Positions 7,814-16,188 of a DNA stretch of 60,657 nucleotides are shown one piece after another. This stretch comes from Nitrososphaerota archaeon. Its GTDB lineage: Archaea; Thermoproteota; Nitrososphaeria; Nitrososphaerales; UBA183. The stretch's first letter is position 1; the number at the start of each line of letters is the position of its first letter. The notes beneath the pieces were generated by a model. That model did not search any database. It was not told the origin of the DNA and was given only the letters and a program-made list of their open reading frames with translations. Made by a program: the position numbers and the translations under genes. The stretch lies in NCBI GenBank assembly GCA_027886865.1, contig JAPCJR010000012.1, positions 1-60,657 on the forward strand, written 5' to 3'.

Positions 7814-8336
7814 CTACTGGCTTGATGGGGACCCCCTCAATTCCAAGACCGACTCGTAATTCTTGAGAGAGACCATTGCCCCTAAGACAATGTAGAGGAC
7901 CGTCACTCCGACGGGCAAACCCCCTCCTACCTCCAGATTTGGCTGAGTGCTTATCGCCACCCTCAGAAGAACTCCGATCGCGCCCAGAATGGAAGCCCCA
8001 GCAAAGCTCCATGCTTTCCTCTTTCCGCAGTAATAGATGAAGACGATGGTGAGTACGATTATTGGTGATACCAAAACCGTTGCGAGTACTTGGACCCCCA
8101 ACGGTACGCTGGCAATTGTTATTCCCAATGCAACGATTATGGCGGCTAGGAACACTTCGAGTAGGCCGATGGCAGCTCTCATGTTTATGCTCAACGGTTC
8201 AGCTGAATTTGGCAGCGACTATCTCCCGGCGATGCTTTTCCACGGACGAATCCCTTTACATATCCTTTGCCGACGAGCAATCGGCTATTTCGAATCCATC
8301 TGACGAAAGTGTACTGGTAGAATCTCACCGGCCCCA
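7607..8336 (-). repeat. Three dispersed copies of a CTCACCGGCCC(C) motif
   Basis: CTCACCGGCCCCA occurs at 7607-7619 and 8324-8336, and CTCACCGGCCCA at 7733-7744. Read on the minus strand it is GGGGCCGGTGAG and would encode GPV in one frame at all three sites. The flanks differ. The copy at 7733 has a GTTCAAATCCCC-like string nearby, which gives a faint tRNA look, but no cloverleaf can be folded. Confidence 0.45.
7814..8194 (-). CDS. Small multi-pass membrane protein
   Basis: The 126-residue product has about four hydrophobic helices (around 8-28, 32-54, 60-80 and 94-112), separated by a short basic loop (CGKRKAW), and a polar tail. No family is recognised and no conserved charged residue lies in the helices. 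It lies alone between relic sequence and the carbamate kinase gene, so context says nothing about its role. The hydrophobic pattern argues for a real gene. Confidence 0.55.
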   Translation of the reverse strand: MSINMRAAIGLLEVFLAAIIVALGITIASVPLGVQVLATVLVSPIIVLTIVFIYYCGKRKAWSFAGASILGAIGVLLRVAISTQPNLEVGGGLPVGVTVLYIVLGAMVSLKNYESVLELRGSPSSQ

Positions 8337-8408
8337 TCTTATTTACGTTCAAAGCCACCTTTGTTGGGATTGACGTAATCCAACTGCACTTCCTGGCCCG
8401 GGTCAAGA

Positions 8409-9347
8409 TCAAGATGGTACGATGATAGTTCCAGCTCGAAGGGCAATAGCCTCCCTCGACTTCTCGAGGGTCGTGACCACCGCGGATTTGCCCCCTGAAT
8501 CAATGAATGTGACCGCCGCCTCGACCTTCGGCCCCATGCTGCCGGGTGCGAACTGGCCCTCTTTCAGATAGGTCATGCACTCGTCTCTAGTCAGTCGCGT
8601 GAGCGCCCTGGCAGTAGGCTTGCCGTAGTCAAGAAAGATGTTCTCTACGTCGGTGAGTATCAGGAGCATATCCGCACCGACCGTGGTCGCGAGGGCCGAG
8701 GCAGCGAGGTCCTTGTCAATCACCGCCTCGACGCCCTTGATCGAGCCGTCCGGAGCAGAGGCTACGGGTATGCCTCCTCCGCCCGCGGCGATGACGATGA
8801 CCCCCGCATCAACCAGGTCATGGATGGTGGGCGATTCCACTATGGAAAGCGGCTTTGGAGAAGGTACGACCCTCCTGTATCCTCTCCCGCTGTCGTTTAC
8901 CATGGTCCACCCCCGCTGTTGTTTGAGTTTCGAGGCCTCCATCGCAGTATAGAACGGTCCAATCGGTTTGCTCGGGGCCTTGAACGCGACGTCTTCGGGG
9001 TCCACGACCGTCTCCGTCAGGATTGTGGCGATTCGGGTTTCGATGCCCCGGCTCCTCAATTCCTCCCGAAGCGAACGCTGGATCATGTACCCGATCATCC
9101 CCTGGCTCTCTGCTCCGCACACGTCCAGCGGCATCTGGGGGAGGACGGCCTTCGCCATCTCGTCCTTAAGCAGGATATCGCCGACCTGGGGGCCGTTCCC
9201 GTGGGTGATTACGAGGTGGTGACCGTCCTCGATGATGTCCACAAGGTGAACGCATGCCCGCCTCACGTTCGAGAATTGCTCCTCGGCGGTCCCCCTCTCC
9301 TTGTGCTGCAGGATGGCGTTCCCGCCTAGGGCCACGAGTATCTTCAT
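8409..9347 (-). CDS. arcC: Carbamate kinase
   Basis: A 312-residue protein, the normal carbamate kinase length. It opens with the amino-acid-kinase glycine motif KILVALGGNAIL, has HGNGPQVGDILL (about 51-62), AAGGGGIPV in the centre and VIDKDLAA with LLILTDVENIF. It transfers the phosphate of carbamoyl phosphate to ADP, giving ATP, ammonia and CO2: the energy-yielding last step of the arginine deiminase pathway. It is the last gene of a four-gene minus-strand operon, 20 bases after arcA. Confidence 0.95.
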   Translation of the reverse strand: MKILVALGGNAILQHKERGTAEEQFSNVRRACVHLVDIIEDGHHLVITHGNGPQVGDILLKDEMAKAVLPQMPLDVCGAESQGMIGYMIQRSLREELRSRGIETRIATILTETVVDPEDVAFKAPSKPIGPFYTAMEASKLKQQRGWTMVNDSGRGYRRVVPSPKPLSIVESPTIHDLVDAGVIVIAAGGGGIPVASAPDGSIKGVEAVIDKDLAASALATTVGADMLLILTDVENIFLDYGKPTARALTRLTRDECMTYLKEGQFAPGSMGPKVEAAVTFIDSGGKSAVVTTLEKSREAIALRAGTIIVPS

Positions 9348-9367
9348 GCCTTGGCGCGCCTTCTAAC

Positions 9368-10672
9368 TCAGCCCCGTTCGAGGGCGGCGGTCATACAATG
9401 CCCTCCTCCGTACCCCCCCGTGAGGTTCGTGAGCGCTATCGGGTAGGCGTCGACGCCGTATTGGTAAAGTTCCTTCTTGTTGGGGAAGAACTGGGCGCTG
9501 TCCTTCAGGTTCTGGTAGTCCTTCTTGGCCTGCTCAAAGAGCCGGCCGTATCGCTTGGGATTCTGCTTGGCCTCCTTCTCGAGGCCCGCGAGGACTTTCT
9601 TGACTATTCTGTCCACCTCGACAGCCAGTATCGTCCCGTCCTTGATGCAGAGGAAGTTCGACGCATACGAGAGCTGCTCCAACGTGGTCAGGAACACGAT
9701 CTCGAACCCTTTCTTCTTCACATAATCGTGCAGCGTCGCGCCCGCCTTCTTGTCTTGGATGTAGTTGCCCTTCCCCGCTCTGTGGTACACGTCGACCTGG
9801 GCGCGCTTCAGGAGCAACTCCGAGCCGACAACCACTCCGCTGCCGGCGACGTTGAAGTAGGTGTCAAGGTGCATATCCACCATCGGGTCGCGTTCTGCGC
9901 CAGGGATGAGCGGATGATTGGGCTGGTGGACGACCCCGACCTCGTCGAAGTTCAAGCCGTGCTCAAGCATCTGTTTCACCCCGTCAGCGTTGCTCCGGTC
10001 GCCCGTACCGACTAGGGCAAAGTCCTTCATCGGGATGAAGTCGCCGCCTTCGAAGGTCCCAGGTTCCTCCACTTCATGAACTACCTTCTCTCCCAGGCTC
10101 TCCCACAAGAAACGAGTAATCCTCGGCTCCTTTCGCCTCTGTGGTTTAGACATCCGAGACATGAAGATGCCTCGGTCCGTGACGACCTGCTGATCCCTCA
10201 TGAAGTAGAGGTTGGCCAGCGGGGTCCTCTCGGTTACGTTGACGTGGACGGCTCTCGCGCCGCGACCCTCCTCCAGGTCCAGTCTCGGCTGTAGCAGGAG
10301 GACGTTGAAGAAGTGACCGGAGTCGAAGACACCGGCATTCTCCACGAACTCGCGCCGCGCTTGCGCGGCCTCCTTCTGGTTGCCCGCGAACTCTAGCTCT
10401 TCCAGAGCCATCTTGACGAGCTTCGCATGGACCTCAGGGCGCTTGTCCGCCAGCTCCAATAGCTTGTCCTTCAGGCGGAAGACGTCTATCTTGAACTCGT
10501 GCTTCAGAGTGTATTCGAGCCTCTCGTGCTCCCGGCGGGCTTCGTACTGACTGAAGGCGCGCTCGTAGAGCGAAGCGTGGGGCGCGAGCAGTCCGAACCA
10601 CATCTCCATACCAGGACGGTGAATCGCGACCTTGTGGAGCCTGTCCCATTCGGCCCGTATCTTGGCGGTCAT
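9368..10672 (-). CDS. arcA: Arginine deiminase
   Basis: The ATG at 10672 overlaps the stop of the upstream gene (ATGA), so the 434-residue form is preferred to an upstream extension. Guanidino-modifying-enzyme motifs are in place: NLYFMRDQQ (about 154-162), FEGGD (207-211), HLD (268-270) and the catalytic Cys in GGGHCMT (Cys426, eight residues from the end). It hydrolyses arginine to citrulline and ammonia. Slightly longer than the usual 405-420 residues. Neighbours ornithine carbamoyltransferase and carbamate kinase complete the pathway. Confidence 0.95.
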   Translation of the reverse strand: MTAKIRAEWDRLHKVAIHRPGMEMWFGLLAPHASLYERAFSQYEARREHERLEYTLKHEFKIDVFRLKDKLLELADKRPEVHAKLVKMALEELEFAGNQKEAAQARREFVENAGVFDSGHFFNVLLLQPRLDLEEGRGARAVHVNVTERTPLANLYFMRDQQVVTDRGIFMSRMSKPQRRKEPRITRFLWESLGEKVVHEVEEPGTFEGGDFIPMKDFALVGTGDRSNADGVKQMLEHGLNFDEVGVVHQPNHPLIPGAERDPMVDMHLDTYFNVAGSGVVVGSELLLKRAQVDVYHRAGKGNYIQDKKAGATLHDYVKKKGFEIVFLTTLEQLSYASNFLCIKDGTILAVEVDRIVKKVLAGLEKEAKQNPKRYGRLFEQAKKDYQNLKDSAQFFPNKKELYQYGVDAYPIALTNLTGGYGGGHCMTAALERG

Positions 10673-11589
10673 GATTTCACTACGAACTCCAAGGTCGCCG
10701 CCGCACCGTATAGCTTGTTCTCGCCCTGCTGCCATACGACCGAATGCTTCCCCTCGATCACCTCGTCAGTGATCTCGACGCCACGGTGCGCTGGAAGGCA
10801 GTGCATCACAATCGAGTCCTTGGCGGCGACCTTCAGGAGGTTCGAATTTATCTGGAAGCCCCTGAATGCGTGCATCCTGCGGTTCCTCTCCTTCTCCTCG
10901 CCCATGCTGACCCACACGTCCGTGTAGAGCACGTCAGCCCCTATAGCAGCCTTCTTTGGGTCGTTCACGACCGCCACTGATGAACCTGAGAGCTTCGCGT
11001 TCTGCTGTGCGAGTTTGAGGATGTCCGGGTTCGGCTCGTATCCGGAGGGGCATCCCACCGCGATGTCCATTCCGACCATCGAGGCGCCTAACAAGAGGGA
11101 ATTGCATACGTTGTCGCCGTCTCCTATGTATGCGAACTTGATGCCCTTGAGCCGCCCCTTCACCTCTTGAATTGTCAGGAAGTCCGAGATGATCTGGGTG
11201 GGGTGCTCAACGTCGCTAAGGCCGTTGATCACTGGTATCCTGGAAAAGTCCGCGAGCTGTTGCAGTGTATCTTGCTGGTATACCCTTCCGACGATTATGT
11301 TGAGGTAACTGCCGAGTATCCGCGCGGTATCTTTGATAGGCTCTCCGCGGCTCAGCTGCAATTCGGTCGATGGAAGATACAGCGCATTCCCGCCGAGTCT
11401 TAGCGTAGCCACCTCGAAGCTGGTCCTCGTCCTGGTGGACGGCTTCTCGAAGAGCAGCCCGACGACCTTCCCTTTCAGCTGATGCAGCTCCGTCTCCTTT
11501 TTGATTTCTTTCTTCAGCTGGGCCGCTCGTTTCAGGACAGACTCTAGGTCGGAGGTCGAAAGGTCGCGGAGAGATAGGATGCTTCTCAT
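10669..11589 (-). CDS. argF: Ornithine carbamoyltransferase (catabolic context)
   Basis: A 306-residue enzyme with the carbamoyl-phosphate motif FEKPSTRTR (47-55), HPTQIISD for the second substrate site, and HCLPAHRG (263-270), the ornithine-binding loop that separates it from aspartate transcarbamoylase. In this operon it probably runs from citrulline plus phosphate to ornithine plus carbamoyl phosphate, that is, as arcB. It starts two bases after the permease stop and its own stop overlaps the arcA start. An additional biosynthetic role cannot be excluded. Confidence 0.95.
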   Translation of the reverse strand: MRSILSLRDLSTSDLESVLKRAAQLKKEIKKETELHQLKGKVVGLLFEKPSTRTRTSFEVATLRLGGNALYLPSTELQLSRGEPIKDTARILGSYLNIIVGRVYQQDTLQQLADFSRIPVINGLSDVEHPTQIISDFLTIQEVKGRLKGIKFAYIGDGDNVCNSLLLGASMVGMDIAVGCPSGYEPNPDILKLAQQNAKLSGSSVAVVNDPKKAAIGADVLYTDVWVSMGEEKERNRRMHAFRGFQINSNLLKVAAKDSIVMHCLPAHRGVEITDEVIEGKHSVVWQQGENKLYGAAATLEFVVKS

Positions 11590-11591
11590 GT

Positions 11592-13178
11592 CTAGGACTC
11601 TGACTCGACTATCTTTCCCGCGTTTGCCTTATAAGCCCAAAAGAAGACAATGGCAGAGAACACCGCCACAACTATTATGTCGTACGGCAAGGGAACGTAT
11701 CCCATCGGGCCGGGGACTGAGAGAACTCCCGAAGTGATGAAATTGGTATCTCCAATGAACGATATCACAGTCAACCCCACCACATAGACCCAGAACCATG
11801 CCTGCCTGCGCCACTCCATCTTCTTGTTCTTGGTGAACATGTAAATCGGGTAGCCGATGAGCGTCAGAATCACTCCCACCAGTGTTAGCGGCCATGTTGC
11901 CCAGTAGATCAGTACGCTCGAGAGGACGAATCCTAGGAACGCGACAACCATCCCTGCGGGGAGCCTGAAGTGATCCTTGACTCCAAGCTCCGGGCTCTTC
12001 CTCAGGATAGCGAGCGAGACTGAGGCAGCAGCGTATGGTATGAGGGTCGTAATTGATGCGAGTAGCACCACGTCCGGGAAGAATGGAAAGAGTACTTGGA
12101 TAATCCCCGTCAAGACCGCTGCAAAGATGATTGAGATAGCGGGAGTGCCGTACTTGCTGTGGACTTTATCCATAACCTTCGGAAATAGCCCGTCGTCGGC
12201 CATCGCGAATGGGATGCGGCCCTGGAAGAGTACCCAGTCGCTGCCCGCACCCGCTGTACTGATTATGGCGCCGATCGTTATCACGGCCGCTAGCAGCCCG
12301 TAGCCTGCTCCCTTGGCGACGTCCGATAGCGGGGAAGACAGGCTGCCTATTCCCGTGGCATACGACCAGTCGCCTACGTTCATGCCAAGGCCGGACCAGT
12401 TGATCATGCCGACGAAAGCCACCCCTATGAGGACATAGACTACGACGACTATCGCCATGGTGATTATCATTGCGCGGGGGATTGTCTTCGACGAGTTCTT
12501 GACCTCGCCGCTGGGTATCACGACTCCTTCGAAACCAGTGAACATGAACACGGCGAGCGCCATTGCCACCGCTATCCCTGTCCACCCAAATGGCATGAAA
12601 GGTGTGAAGTTGCTTACGTTGAGATAGAGCAGCCCAACGACGGCGAACAGAATCAGCGGAATCAGTTTCGTTACCGTGGTCACTATGCTGAACAGGCCGC
12701 CCCACTTCACTCCCAAGACGTTGATCACCGTGAAGACGGCGAGGGCGACCAGGGCAACCGCTATCCCCAGAGGCGTCAGGGTCAGACCTACTGCGAGGCC
12801 GGGCACATAGAAGCCGAGGTACGTTACGAAGACGTCGATTATCGCCGCTGTGCCTGTGAAAGCGTAGATGAAGTAACCCCACCCAACGAGAAAACCCGCA
12901 GAATTACCCAGCGCCAGCCTGGGAATCGCGTAAGGACCTCCCGTGAGCGGGAACCTCGAACCCAATTCCGCGTAGATCAACGCGAGCATGGTCATGATAA
13001 TCCCCACGAAGACGATGGCCAAGGTGAGCGCAGGCCCTGCGTCAGCACCGTAGGCGGCTATGAGCCCGAATATTCCTGACCCTATAATGCCTCCAGCGCC
13101 TAAACCCACGAGGCTCCAGAGACCCAACTCCTTCTTGAGGCCCGCTTTATCCCGCTTTTTTTGGTCCTGAGATTGCAT
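11592..13178 (-). CDS. APC-family amino-acid permease, probable arginine/ornithine transporter
   Basis: From ATG 13178 the protein has 528 residues and about 12-14 helices. It starts with the APC glycine motif LVGLGAGGIIGSGIFGL, contains FTGFEGVVIPSGEVKN in the middle and GNSAGFLVGWGYFIYAF in helix 3. The family takes up amino acids with cations or by exchange. As the first gene of the arginine deiminase operon it most likely imports arginine or exchanges it for ornithine; specificity is inferred from position. A TATA box at 13212-13221 lies inside the longer frame from 13241, so the start at 13178 is preferred. Confidence 0.88.
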   Translation of the reverse strand: MQSQDQKKRDKAGLKKELGLWSLVGLGAGGIIGSGIFGLIAAYGADAGPALTLAIVFVGIIMTMLALIYAELGSRFPLTGGPYAIPRLALGNSAGFLVGWGYFIYAFTGTAAIIDVFVTYLGFYVPGLAVGLTLTPLGIAVALVALAVFTVINVLGVKWGGLFSIVTTVTKLIPLILFAVVGLLYLNVSNFTPFMPFGWTGIAVAMALAVFMFTGFEGVVIPSGEVKNSSKTIPRAMIITMAIVVVVYVLIGVAFVGMINWSGLGMNVGDWSYATGIGSLSSPLSDVAKGAGYGLLAAVITIGAIISTAGAGSDWVLFQGRIPFAMADDGLFPKVMDKVHSKYGTPAISIIFAAVLTGIIQVLFPFFPDVVLLASITTLIPYAAASVSLAILRKSPELGVKDHFRLPAGMVVAFLGFVLSSVLIYWATWPLTLVGVILTLIGYPIYMFTKNKKMEWRRQAWFWVYVVGLTVISFIGDTNFITSGVLSVPGPMGYVPLPYDIIVVAVFSAIVFFWAYKANAGKIVESES

Positions 13179-13211
13179 TCTTAGGCAACCGAGATTTCCC
13201 ACTATCAGTCT

Positions 13212-13221
13212 GGATATAAAG
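13212..13221 (-). promoter_or_regulatory. TATA box of the arginine deiminase operon
   Basis: On the minus strand CTTTATATCC stands about 38 bp before ATG 13178, giving a short leader of about 12 bases. It is the only good TATA box before the four tightly packed genes, so they are probably one transcript. Confidence 0.5.
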
Positions 13222-13518
13222 GCCGGAGACGATTCTCCCATTTGAAATCAGAATTCGAACTAGGCGCGCTTTCTTCGATGAAGGAATCCCTCTATGATCT
13301 GAAAGGAGGCGATGAACGAACTACACTGTCAGTCACCATTTGCAAGTCATTCCTGACGGAGGTCCAAAGAGTTAGTCTGCCATGATGACAATTCAAATCC
13401 AATAAACGAAAGGATACCGGTCGAATCATTCTTTTAGCAGGCGCCGGAGGAGCTTACTCGGCCCCTCGCAGCCGGAGGCGAGCGAAGGAAGGAAGGAAGG
13501 ACGGACGGCTCAGCCCGA
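13222..13518. other. Divergent intergenic region
   Basis: About 300 bases between the arginine operon promoter and the next plus-strand promoter. It holds an AT-rich stretch around 13390-13440 and a simple AAGG/ACGG tetranucleotide run at about 13485-13510. No gene, hairpin or clear operator is seen. Confidence 0.45.
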
Positions 13519-13552
13519 CCTTAAATCCGACCTCTTCAGCCTCCCCGTTGCC

Positions 13553-14152
13553 ATGCTCGGCGCAGGGACCTCCGGGTCAGGCTTTTGGTTTCTGCTCGCA
13601 GGCTACCTTCTCGTGGGCGCCTTCATCATCATGGAGCGGGCTCTACGGCGGGGCGCGGCCGCTAAGACGCTGCAGAGAGGGAGTCGCGACAGGGGCAGCA
13701 CGCTCCTGATCGGCGTGGCGTTCGGCGCAGGACTTGTCCTGCCGATAATCATGGACGGTCTGGGCATCGGTGTACCCTTTCCTCTCGGCCTCACAGCGGG
13801 GCTTCCGGCCCTTGCGGTCATGGTGACCGGAATCGGGCTCAGGGTCTGGGCGGCCAGCAGCCTGGGGAGGTACTACACCAGGACACTGGTGACGACCTCC
13901 GGCCAGAGGGTGGTCTCCACCGGCCCATACGCGAAAGTCAGGCATCCCGGCTACCTGGGCGACATACTGCTGTGGTCCGGGTTCGGCGTCCTTTCCGGAA
14001 ACCTGGTCGTCGCCATCCTCTTCCCCGTGGTCTTTGCGGCGGTGTATCTCTACAGGATAAGCGTCGAAGAAGGGATGCTCGTCGACGCGTTAGGCGATGA
14101 TTACGTCGAATACCAGCGAAGGACCCGCAGGCTCATCCCCCTGATCTACTGA
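13553..14152 (+). CDS. Isoprenylcysteine carboxyl methyltransferase-family membrane protein
   Basis: A 199-residue integral membrane protein with an N-terminal helix, two central helices, and the family C-terminal core STGPYAKVRHPGYLGD ... YRISVEEGMLVDALGDDYVEYQRR, ending in a conserved LIP. In this family the RHPxY region binds S-adenosylmethionine at the membrane face. Archaeal members are often of unknown substrate; methylation of a lipid or a small amine is possible. A TATA-like CCTTAAATCC (13519-13528) precedes the ATG by about 30 bp, so the message is probably leaderless. Confidence 0.82.
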   Translation: MLGAGTSGSGFWFLLAGYLLVGAFIIMERALRRGAAAKTLQRGSRDRGSTLLIGVAFGAGLVLPIIMDGLGIGVPFPLGLTAGLPALAVMVTGIGLRVWAASSLGRYYTRTLVTTSGQRVVSTGPYAKVRHPGYLGDILLWSGFGVLSGNLVVAILFPVVFAAVYLYRISVEEGMLVDALGDDYVEYQRRTRRLIPLIY

Positions 14153-14207
14153 GATGAATCGAGCGCCGAGGGCGCCAGGGAACCACGGCCTGCCGATTGC
14201 GGCGGCT

Positions 14208-14264
14208 CTACGCCAGGCGCCTTCCGGACTTCCCCGTTCACGAGCAGGAAGGCCGGGAGCAGGC
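14208..14264 (-). pseudogene. Decayed anchor fragment D
   Basis: The minus strand contains FLLVNG followed, after one missing base, by KSGRRLA and a stop. It matches LLMNKMRSGRRPA-stop in the intact surface gene at 3769-4338. Only about 57 bases can be aligned and no upstream gene body is left. Confidence 0.5.
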
Positions 14265-14350
14265 AGGGTGAATCTCAAATTCATCATCGTTGGTCCAGCC
14301 TTCTGTAGCCTTAAATCCGCTCCGCAGGGTCCAATTTTTGATTTAAGATT

Positions 14351-14914
14351 ATGCAAACAAGGAAAGCAGCCCCTCTACTGGCGCTTGTCTCAATAGGGTT
14401 ACTGGCGATGTTCCCTTTCGTGGCAGCACACCCGATCGATCCTAGTCTGAACTGGGCGAACGTATCTATCCTCGCAGGTTCTACAAACACCGCAACTTTC
14501 GGCGTTGCTGACATGTTACCTGCCGGCGGACCTGACTCAGACTGTCCTCCCGGCGCGACGTTCAGCGGCACGCTCACCGTGACGACACCAGGCGGCCTGA
14601 CTTCGACGTACTCTGTCTCAGACATCCCGTGCGGAACGCAGAACCTGACCGCAGTCTATCCGACGGCGTTCACCGCAGGAACAGGCTCCCCAAGTACGGC
14701 CACAGCCGGAACGTACGCAGGCGTATGGGCAGGGACGACTAGCGCGGTCGTCGGTGGAGTCCATCCGGTCTTCAGCGTGTCAGACAACTTCGTCACGCAG
14801 GCGCTAACTCCTCCGCCCACTGTCCCACAGTTCGGGGGTCCAGCCATCTTCGTTGCAGCCATGGGTCTAGTACTCGTGGCAGCGATGAAGAAGGGCAAGG
14901 TACTCAAGCTCTGA
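14351..14914 (+). CDS. Secreted protein with C-terminal membrane anchor
   Basis: The 187-residue product has a signal peptide (about 6-26, ending FVAAHP), a compact extracellular domain with a likely disulfide (Cys in SDCPPGA and IPCGTQ), a Pro-rich hinge TPPPTVPQFGG, a helix AIFVAAMGLVLVAAM and a basic tail KKGKVLKL. No enzymatic family is recognised. The anchor uses the same VPQF lead-in as the protein at 3769 but is otherwise different. Two hairpins and a T-run follow the stop. Confidence 0.72.
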   Translation: MQTRKAAPLLALVSIGLLAMFPFVAAHPIDPSLNWANVSILAGSTNTATFGVADMLPAGGPDSDCPPGATFSGTLTVTTPGGLTSTYSVSDIPCGTQNLTAVYPTAFTAGTGSPSTATAGTYAGVWAGTTSAVVGGVHPVFSVSDNFVTQALTPPPTVPQFGGPAIFVAAMGLVLVAAMKKGKVLKL

Positions 14915-14940
14915 GGAACCGGCCTGCCTACCAAGGCTAC

Positions 14941-14990
14941 CGACAGGCACACTGTCGGCGTTGGGCGGCAAAAAGCCCAACTTTTTCTTT
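14941..14990 (+). terminator. Tandem hairpin terminator
   Basis: A first hairpin CGACAG/CTGTCG (14941-14957) is followed by GTTGGGC (14960-14966) pairing with GCCCAAC (14975-14981) and then a T-rich run (14982-14990). It lies 27 bases after the stop of the secreted-protein gene and should end that transcript. Confidence 0.65.
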
Positions 14991-15123
14991 ACAAATCCCC
15001 TGGGGGACATTCTGCCCCTCCGGAACTGCAGCGACATCAAGCAAGCCACGACCGAAGCATTAGCTGTGTGGACATCCTATTGACGGGCACGGTGCGGAAA
15101 GGAGAAGATGGCTTTCCTCCGGC

Positions 15124-16014
15124 CTACGCCTGCGTAATCGAGGATATGGAGAGATAGAAGCTGTAAGGTTTGGAGGAAACGGTGCCCTGCAGGTCGAGAT
15201 ATGTGATCAGCGAGAAATCCTTGCCGGGAACTGGGGCCGTCTGGATGACGACCGTGGTGAGACTGAATGGTACGGTTCCCTGGCAGTACACCAAGGGGAG
15301 CGAGTTCGCCCTGTAGTTGGTCACGGTGACCCGGGCGGACCCCAGAGTGACGGTCGACGAGCCTATGGCGTGTATGTAGCTGACAGGAAATGTGATCTGG
15401 GAGGCCGAGTTGAAGGCCGGCAGCTGCCAGAACACCGGCGCGGAGTTTTCGACGAGGAACGACGCGTAAGCCCCAGTGTGGTTCTGACCGCCAGATTCGG
15501 TGGCGAGCACAGTCCCGTTCGAGAGGACCCACGCAGTGACGCCCGAGCCTGGCGAGCCACTCACCTGGAACGTCATCTTGTAGGTCGTCGCCGAAGCGTA
15601 CACCAGGTCGTAGGACTGGTCTATGATGACGGAGGTGCCGGAGCTGTTCTCCCCGTAGGCCAGGGACAGGCTGGTGAAGTTCCTGGCGAGGTCGACCAGC
15701 CCGGTGGCGGCCGCCGAGGAGGTGGTCTGGGAGCTCGTCGTGACAGTCGTGCTACAGGAATAGCTGAACGTCGAGGTCGTATTCGACGCCTGGGTGACCG
15801 TGAGGGTCGTGGTGGTCCCGGGCAGCGTCGAGGTGACCGTGGCTGGCGGCAGCGTGTAGGTCGTAGTCTCCGTCGTGGTGACGGGGGATGCGGTGACCGT
15901 CGTCGTGACCCTCTGGGTTCCCGAATAGAAGACTACCGCGGCGGCGAGGACGATGACGACGGCCATCATGACGGCCACGATCGCACCTCCCACTCCGTGG
16001 CTCCGACCGAGCAA
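15124..16014 (-). CDS. Membrane-anchored surface protein with Thr/Ser stalk (paralogue of 19204-20181)
   Basis: A 296-residue protein: N-terminal helix about 10-30, a Thr-rich stalk to about 100, then a 190-residue beta-rich domain with NFTSLSL, YDLVYASATTYKMTF, AWVLSNGTVLATESGG and a C-terminal SLTTVVIQTAPVPGKD region. The same order of motifs occurs in the protein at 19204-20181 (NFSRLSM, YQVVYATKSGNLTTYKV, AWMTSAGTVIAVDSGG, TLTTFSLQATPVYGTD), so the two are paralogues. The domain is not recognised. It lacks a C-terminal anchor and is probably held by the N-terminal helix, the domain facing out. Confidence 0.75.
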   Translation of the reverse strand: MLGRSHGVGGAIVAVMMAVVIVLAAAVVFYSGTQRVTTTVTASPVTTTETTTYTLPPATVTSTLPGTTTTLTVTQASNTTSTFSYSCSTTVTTSSQTTSSAAATGLVDLARNFTSLSLAYGENSSGTSVIIDQSYDLVYASATTYKMTFQVSGSPGSGVTAWVLSNGTVLATESGGQNHTGAYASFLVENSAPVFWQLPAFNSASQITFPVSYIHAIGSSTVTLGSARVTVTNYRANSLPLVYCQGTVPFSLTTVVIQTAPVPGKDFSLITYLDLQGTVSSKPYSFYLSISSITQA

Positions 16015-16188
16015 ACCAATCCACAGGGTCGTTTGTAAATTATTAAACCGCGTCAGGGCCGGACTGGCAGACTCGGCGCATCGTCCTCAAGGCGCCGCGT
16101 GAGGGGAGGCCAAGCTCCTTGACGCTTCTGTAGAGGCGGGGAAGTCTGCGCAAAGCGAGGAGGATGGCGTCCGTCGGCAATAACACGC

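Noticed and set aside
13485..13510. Tetranucleotide AAGG/ACGG run as a functional repeat
   Set aside because: Short and imperfect; probably simple-sequence slippage in an intergenic region.
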